Assembly: GCA_022566535.1 (NCBI GenBank) | Contig: JADFIR010000021.1 | Coordinates: forward strand, 1 to 47,842 | Source: Planctomycetota bacterium | GTDB lineage: Bacteria > Planctomycetota > Phycisphaerae > Phycisphaerales > SM1A02 | Direction of reading: 5' to 3' | Length of the DNA: 47,842 nt | Part shown: in pieces, positions 43,972 through 47,842 of the stretch | Layout: every line of letters begins with the position of its first letter | How positions within the stretch are numbered: the stretch's first letter is position 1 | Notes under the pieces: model-generated | Told to the model about the DNA's origin: nothing | Databases searched by the model: none | What the model saw: the letters and a program-made list of their open reading frames with translations, nothing else | Position numbers and translations under genes: made by a program

Positions 43972-46131
43972 GTGAATAACGTTCGGCGATGGAGGCGGTG
44001 GCCTCTGGTTTGTCTGATCCTGCTTGTCGGTCAGGCCCAGGCCCAGGACGATCCGATCGATGCCACGCTGGTTGGGCATTGGAACGGGTTTGCCGGCTCC
44101 TATGGCGACGTGTGGGCAGACGGAAACTACGCCTACATTGGACACTTCGGCCATGCTGGCATTCATATCGTCGATATCAGCGATCCAACCAACCCTCAGG
44201 CTGTGGAGTATCCCCTGCGCCCTCCCAACGTCTTCGCTTCGGCCCAGGACGTCAAGGTCGCCGACGACCTTCTGTTCATCGGGTTGGGAAGCAATAGCGA
44301 AGCCGGCGTCCACATCGTTGATGTTCGCAATCCTCTTGACCCCATTGCGCTGGTTGATGTCAGCATCTCCGGGTTCAATGCCATCCATAATGTCTTCTAC
44401 AACGCGGGTTATCTGTACTTCGCCGACAGCGGAACGACGCGAGTGGGTATCGTTGATCTGACCGGGCTTGATCCGGATAACCCGCCTCCCGGGCCCATCA
44501 CCACGCCGAAATGGATTCTCGAAAACGTCGGTGATTCGTTCGTGCACGATATGACGGTGCGTGACGGGCGGCTCTATGCCTGTGCGTGGGACAGCGGGCT
44601 GTGGATCTATGACGTCACCAATGAGGCCACGCAGATGCCCACCTTCCTTGGCAGTACGCCCGACGGCGGCAACAACACTCATTCCTGCTGGCCGACCGCG
44701 AATGGCGATTATGTCGTCACCGGCGAGGAGCGCGAAGGCGGCGGAATCAAAGTGTATCGCATCATCGACCAGGGCAAACTCCTGACCCTAGAACTGACTG
44801 ACTCGCTTTCCCTCCCTGGCGACGTGGCCTTTAGCGTTCACAATCAGGTGATCGACGGCTATCGCCTGTACAACGCTTGGTACCAGGCCGGGCTGCAGGT
44901 CTTCGACATCGACCCCGCCACCGGTTTGCTCGAATTCGTCGCCAGCTACGACACCTTTGGCGGGCCGCCATTCGGCTTCAATGGTGCCTGGGGCGTCTAT
45001 CCGTTCTTGGGCCCCGACCGTGTGCTGGTTTCCGATCTGTCCACGGGGCTCTACATCATCGACGTTGGACCTCAGCTATTGGTCTTCAACTACCCCCAAG
45101 GCCGACCCGATCTGATCAACCCGGATGGCGACTCGTTTGCGGTTGAAATCGTCGGCCAGGATGGCGGCGTGCTCGATCCCGATTCGCCTCTGTTGCATTA
45201 CGACGCAGGGGCCGGCTTCGTGGACGTTCCCCTGGTGCAGATATCAGAGACCCTCTATGACGCGGTATTCCCCTCCATCCCTTGCGGACAGAGCGTGTCC
45301 TATTACCTCAGTGCGCAGACCACCTCCGGTGTCACCGTCAAAGACCCGCTCGATGCACCCAGCACGACGTTCGAAACCCTCTCCGGCTTCGACTTGAAGA
45401 TCGTTTTGGAGGACGACTTCGAGGCGGACCTCAGCTGGGTCGTCGGCGCTGCGGGTGACGACGCGACGACCGGCATCTGGGAGCGCGTCGATCCGGTCGG
45501 CACTGCTGCTCAGCCTGCCAACGACCACACCCCCGCCCCCGGAACCATGTGCTTCGTCACCGGCCAGGGGTCACTCGGCGGACCCCTCGGTGAGAACGAT
45601 GTCGATAACGGCCAGACCACGCTGACCTCGCCGGTCATTGATCTTTTAGGCGCCCCCGATGCCGCGATCAGCTATTGGCGGTGGTACTCCAACAACACCG
45701 GTGCCAGCCCCAACGCCGATGTCTTCGTCGTCGATATCTCCAACGACGATGGCTCAACCTGGACCAACGTCGAAACCGTCGGCCCAAGCGGTCCACAGAC
45801 CTCCGGCGGATGGTTCTTCCACGAGTTCAATGTGACGGACTTAGTGACCCCAACCGCGCAAGTGCGCCTGCGGTTCGTCGCTTCCGACGAGGCCAAGGGC
45901 TCCATCATCGAAGCGGCTGTGGATGATCTGCAGGTCGCGGTCATCGATTGCGGGCAGACGATCCCCGGCGACCTCGACGGCGACGGGACGGTCGGCATCC
46001 TTGATCTGCTTATCCTCCTGAGCAACTGGGGACCGTGTCCAGATCCGCCTGACCCATGCGCAGCCGACCTCGACGGAGATGGCAACGTGGGTATCCTCGA
46101 CCTGCTTGCCTTGCTGGCCAACTGGGGGTAG
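43972..46131 (+). CDS. LVIVD-repeat surface protein with canonical dockerin repeats
   Basis: 719 aa from the GTG at 43972, with GGAGG ten bases upstream; the frame opens earlier, but that part lacks coding character. Signal peptide (RRWRRWPLVCLILLVGQAQA), then LVIVD repeats (HAGIHIVDISDPTNPQAVEY; GVHIVDVRNPLDPIALVDVS), then the same jelly-roll module as the upstream gene (DDATTGIWERVDPVGTAAQP; TSGGWFFHEFNVTDLVTP). The C-terminus differs: two repeats of the GDLDGDGTVGILDLLILLSN type with DxDGDGxVxxxDLL calcium loops. It is a tandem paralogue that exchanged its anchor. Probably cell-surface bound; ligand unknown. Confidence 0.85.
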   Translation: MNNVRRWRRWPLVCLILLVGQAQAQDDPIDATLVGHWNGFAGSYGDVWADGNYAYIGHFGHAGIHIVDISDPTNPQAVEYPLRPPNVFASAQDVKVADDLLFIGLGSNSEAGVHIVDVRNPLDPIALVDVSISGFNAIHNVFYNAGYLYFADSGTTRVGIVDLTGLDPDNPPPGPITTPKWILENVGDSFVHDMTVRDGRLYACAWDSGLWIYDVTNEATQMPTFLGSTPDGGNNTHSCWPTANGDYVVTGEEREGGGIKVYRIIDQGKLLTLELTDSLSLPGDVAFSVHNQVIDGYRLYNAWYQAGLQVFDIDPATGLLEFVASYDTFGGPPFGFNGAWGVYPFLGPDRVLVSDLSTGLYIIDVGPQLLVFNYPQGRPDLINPDGDSFAVEIVGQDGGVLDPDSPLLHYDAGAGFVDVPLVQISETLYDAVFPSIPCGQSVSYYLSAQTTSGVTVKDPLDAPSTTFETLSGFDLKIVLEDDFEADLSWVVGAAGDDATTGIWERVDPVGTAAQPANDHTPAPGTMCFVTGQGSLGGPLGENDVDNGQTTLTSPVIDLLGAPDAAISYWRWYSNNTGASPNADVFVVDISNDDGSTWTNVETVGPSGPQTSGGWFFHEFNVTDLVTPTAQVRLRFVASDEAKGSIIEAAVDDLQVAVIDCGQTIPGDLDGDGTVGILDLLILLSNWGPCPDPPDPCAADLDGDGNVGILDLLALLANWG

Positions 46132-46243
46132 GTCCCGCAGTCCAAACGCCGAACTCTGTCTGTAAAGCCGTGACCATCGGTCGCGGTCTTCTCTCACCCA
46201 CCGTGTGGACGCGATCATCGCGCACCTCCCGTTTGGAGAGGCT

Positions 46244-46606
46244 TCAGGGGCCGCGGTAGACGCATTGTGCGCTGCACGTCTCGTGGACGGCGATCTCGGC
46301 AAGCAACGGCAGTTGGGGCTGGAGATGATCCCAAATCCATTGAGCCAGAATCTCGCTGGTGGGATTCTCCAGGCCTCGGACTTCGTTGAGGCATTGATGG
46401 TCGAGCTGCTGCCGCAACGGCTTCACCGCCTCCTCGATCTTGCCATAGTCGATGAGGTATCCCTTGTCTTGCGAGACCTGACCTTCCACCACGACATCCA
46501 CCCGGAAGGAGTGGCCGTGCATCCGCCGGCATTTGTGCCCCTGGGGGAACGTCGGCAGCCAATGCGCCGCTTCAAAGCCAAACGATTTGACCAGCCGAAC
46601 GTGCAT
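46244..46606 (-). CDS. queD: 6-carboxy-5,6,7,8-tetrahydropterin synthase
   Basis: Second step of the 7-deazaguanine (preQ0/queuosine) pathway: makes 6-carboxytetrahydropterin from dihydroneopterin triphosphate. 120 aa with zinc ligands His15 (EAAHWLP), His30 and His32 (KCRRMHGHS), catalytic Cys26, and the later DHQCLNE and VHETCS stretches. queE, the next enzyme, lies upstream with a transporter between. The coding strand before the ATG is C-rich (reverse of the G-rich repeat 46611-46665), so no ordinary ribosome site is visible. Confidence 0.95.
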   Translation of the reverse strand: MHVRLVKSFGFEAAHWLPTFPQGHKCRRMHGHSFRVDVVVEGQVSQDKGYLIDYGKIEEAVKPLRQQLDHQCLNEVRGLENPTSEILAQWIWDHLQPQLPLLAEIAVHETCSAQCVYRGP

Positions 46607-46610
46607 GGGA

Positions 46611-46665
46611 GGAAGGGGTTAGGGGTTAGGAGCTAGGGATCGGAGATTGGGGATTGGGGATGGAG
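46611..46665. repeat. G-rich imperfect tandem repeats between queD and the EamA gene
   Basis: AGGGGTT twice (46614, 46621), then ATTGGGG twice (46646, 46653). G-runs of four could form a quadruplex on the plus strand, which is the template for queD. It lies 5 bp upstream of the queD start. Confidence 0.6.
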
Positions 46666-46695
46666 GTCTAGTGTAGCTGCCGAGGACAAGGCGGC

Positions 46696-47667
46696 TTACG
46701 ATCCGCCCTCGCCCTGGGCGATCGCCCGATCCGCGAGATCGAGTTGCTCAGCTCGGCTCACCCGTGCTTGAGCCGCGACCATCAGCCCCGCGCCCGCGAG
46801 GGCAATGCCGCCGCTGATCCACTGAGCCGGCGTCAGTATCTCGCGGAAGAGAAGGAATGAGCCCACCGCTACCCCGAACGGGTGCAATTGCAGTACGCCG
46901 GATGACACCGCGACACCCAGGCGTGCGATGCTGGTGTAGTACAGGACGTGGCCTAGCGCGATCCCGATGACGGCCGACACCAGCAGCAACAGGAACTGGC
47001 TGGTGGGGAGCGCCAGCGCCATCAGGCCGAAGGACTCGCCTCGGAGCAGCATCAGCGCAACCATCGCCGCGGCGGTGAACTGGCTGATGGCGGCGAAGGC
47101 GATGACCGGGTTCACTTGGTGCATATATTTGCGCACCGCCAACCCGTACGCCCCAAACAGAAACCCACTGCCCACTGACAGGATGACGCCGGCGGCGTGC
47201 ATCCCGACGATAGGTTGGCGGCCAAGGAGCACGGCTCCGGCGGTGCCCCCCGTGACTACCACCACGCCAAGCAGAAAGCGGCGCGACCGGATGATGGGCC
47301 GCTCCACTGGGAACAGCATGTACGCGCCCACAGCGGCGAAGAGCAACTGACTACGCAAGCCGAACGTGAGCAGCCCCGGGTCGATCTTGTAATGCGCCCA
47401 TGTAAAGCACACCTGCCCCGCGCTGTTGATGATGCTGGGAACCAGCGCCGCCCGCCACAGCCCGGCAGGAAGCCGACGGCGGTATCCGGCGACTACCAGC
47501 ACCGGCGCCCAGAGCAGCGCTGCAAACCCGTAACGCCATCCGTTGGAAGTCCAGGCGTCGATCGACGCCGCAAAGTGTTTGAGAAACAGCGGAACGCTGG
47601 ACCAGGCCACAAGCGTGAGCACGATAGTCAAGGTTCCGATCGCGACTGGCTTGGAGTCGTGGGTCAT
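46696..47667 (-). CDS. EamA (DMT superfamily) transporter
   Basis: 323 aa with ten membrane helices in two homologous halves, the EamA pattern. The first half starts LTIVLTLVAWSSVPLFLKHF; the second carries SRRFLLGVVVVTGGTAGAVL, ALPTSQFLLLLVSAVIGIAL and VAVSSGVLQLHPFGVAVGSF. These carriers move small metabolites across the inner membrane. It lies between queE (53 bp upstream) and queD (89 bp downstream) on the same strand, so a role in deazaguanine precursor or queuine traffic is possible but unproven. The C-terminus is a short polar tail. Confidence 0.8.
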   Translation of the reverse strand: MTHDSKPVAIGTLTIVLTLVAWSSVPLFLKHFAASIDAWTSNGWRYGFAALLWAPVLVVAGYRRRLPAGLWRAALVPSIINSAGQVCFTWAHYKIDPGLLTFGLRSQLLFAAVGAYMLFPVERPIIRSRRFLLGVVVVTGGTAGAVLLGRQPIVGMHAAGVILSVGSGFLFGAYGLAVRKYMHQVNPVIAFAAISQFTAAAMVALMLLRGESFGLMALALPTSQFLLLLVSAVIGIALGHVLYYTSIARLGVAVSSGVLQLHPFGVAVGSFLLFREILTPAQWISGGIALAGAGLMVAAQARVSRAEQLDLADRAIAQGEGGS

Positions 47668-47719
47668 CTACTTCGGTAATCTGAGTGCTGGGATTGTGGA
47701 TGGCTTATGGCCGGGTCGC

Positions 47720-47842
47720 TTATACGCCTCGCGCTTCGGCGGACCAAATGAACTTGTGCAACTGCATCTGGAGGCGCACGGTCCCGCCCGGCCACGGATC
47801 GGCCAGCATCCATTGCGCCAGCGCTGACGGATCCAGCCCCGG
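47720..47842 (-). CDS. queE: 7-carboxy-7-deazaguanine synthase, C-terminal end (partial)
   Basis: The last 40 codons of a gene that enters from beyond the window end. The sequence PGLDPSALAQWMLADPWPGG is followed by RLQMQLHKFIWSAEARGV and a stop; QLHKxIW near the C-terminus is typical of the radical-SAM enzyme QueE, which acts after QueD in preQ0 synthesis. The radical-SAM Cys motif would lie outside the window. Identification rests on the tail plus the linked queD. Confidence 0.75.
   Translation of the reverse strand, partial: PGLDPSALAQWMLADPWPGGTVRLQMQLHKFIWSAEARGV

Overview
The window reads as a stretch of chromosome from a GC-rich bacterium of the phylum Planctomycetota, probably a Phycisphaerae-like lineage. 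The pointers are a PSP-type C-terminal sorting signal, two secreted LVIVD/choice-of-anchor proteins ending in dockerin-like repeats, a small membrane protein with a CPECGYDLR zinc ribbon, and a WD40-TPR protein with a planctomycete-style tail. Placement is by family resemblance only; there is no rRNA. No prophage, insertion sequence or CRISPR array is visible, and most genes are housekeeping.

Layout. 1-1291: 3' part of a WD40-TPR gene with a frameshift. 1598-3412 (minus): gatC-gatA. 3568-8221: RND-type export pair (adaptor and permease). 8434-16482: ptsI, then rne, dxr and rseP (RNA turnover, isoprenoid precursor, intramembrane proteolysis); rne and dxr overlap by GTGA. 16789-18703: a compact GGDEF protein, a PSP-CTERM protein and a broken exported-protein remnant. 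18762-26517 (minus): rpmB, clpX, a SHOCT-like membrane protein, tig, type III glutamine synthetase, trpA, a MazG-like protein and tRNA-Arg(CCG). 26690-33562: an MFS transporter, an internally duplicated repeat protein, a zinc-ribbon membrane protein, a DinG-like helicase and a phosphohexomutase. 33647-39262 (minus): thiS-thiG, two related LuxR-type regulators around a PAS remnant, a FapA/DUF342 protein and a frameshifted universal stress protein. 39326-40840 (minus): an NhaD-type antiporter. 41223-46131: two large surface proteins sharing a nearly identical C-terminal module but carrying different dockerin types, with an orphan dockerin scrap between them. 46244-47842 (minus): queE (partial), an EamA transporter and queD, one probable deazaguanine/queuosine operon.

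Points that stand out: a family of three short palindromic elements (GTTTAGC...GCTAAAC) that can fold as multi-branched structures at gene borders near 26.6, 32.1 and 33.6 kb; an IF2_N-like domain in the C-terminal tail of RNase E/G; a transporter lodged between queE and queD; a local duplication carrying the end of a LuxR gene plus its 3' hairpin; an anchor swap between paralogous surface proteins; and tig-clpX without clpP. Several genes (WD40, export adaptor, uspA) carry single-base frameshifts, which may be true decay or draft-assembly error.
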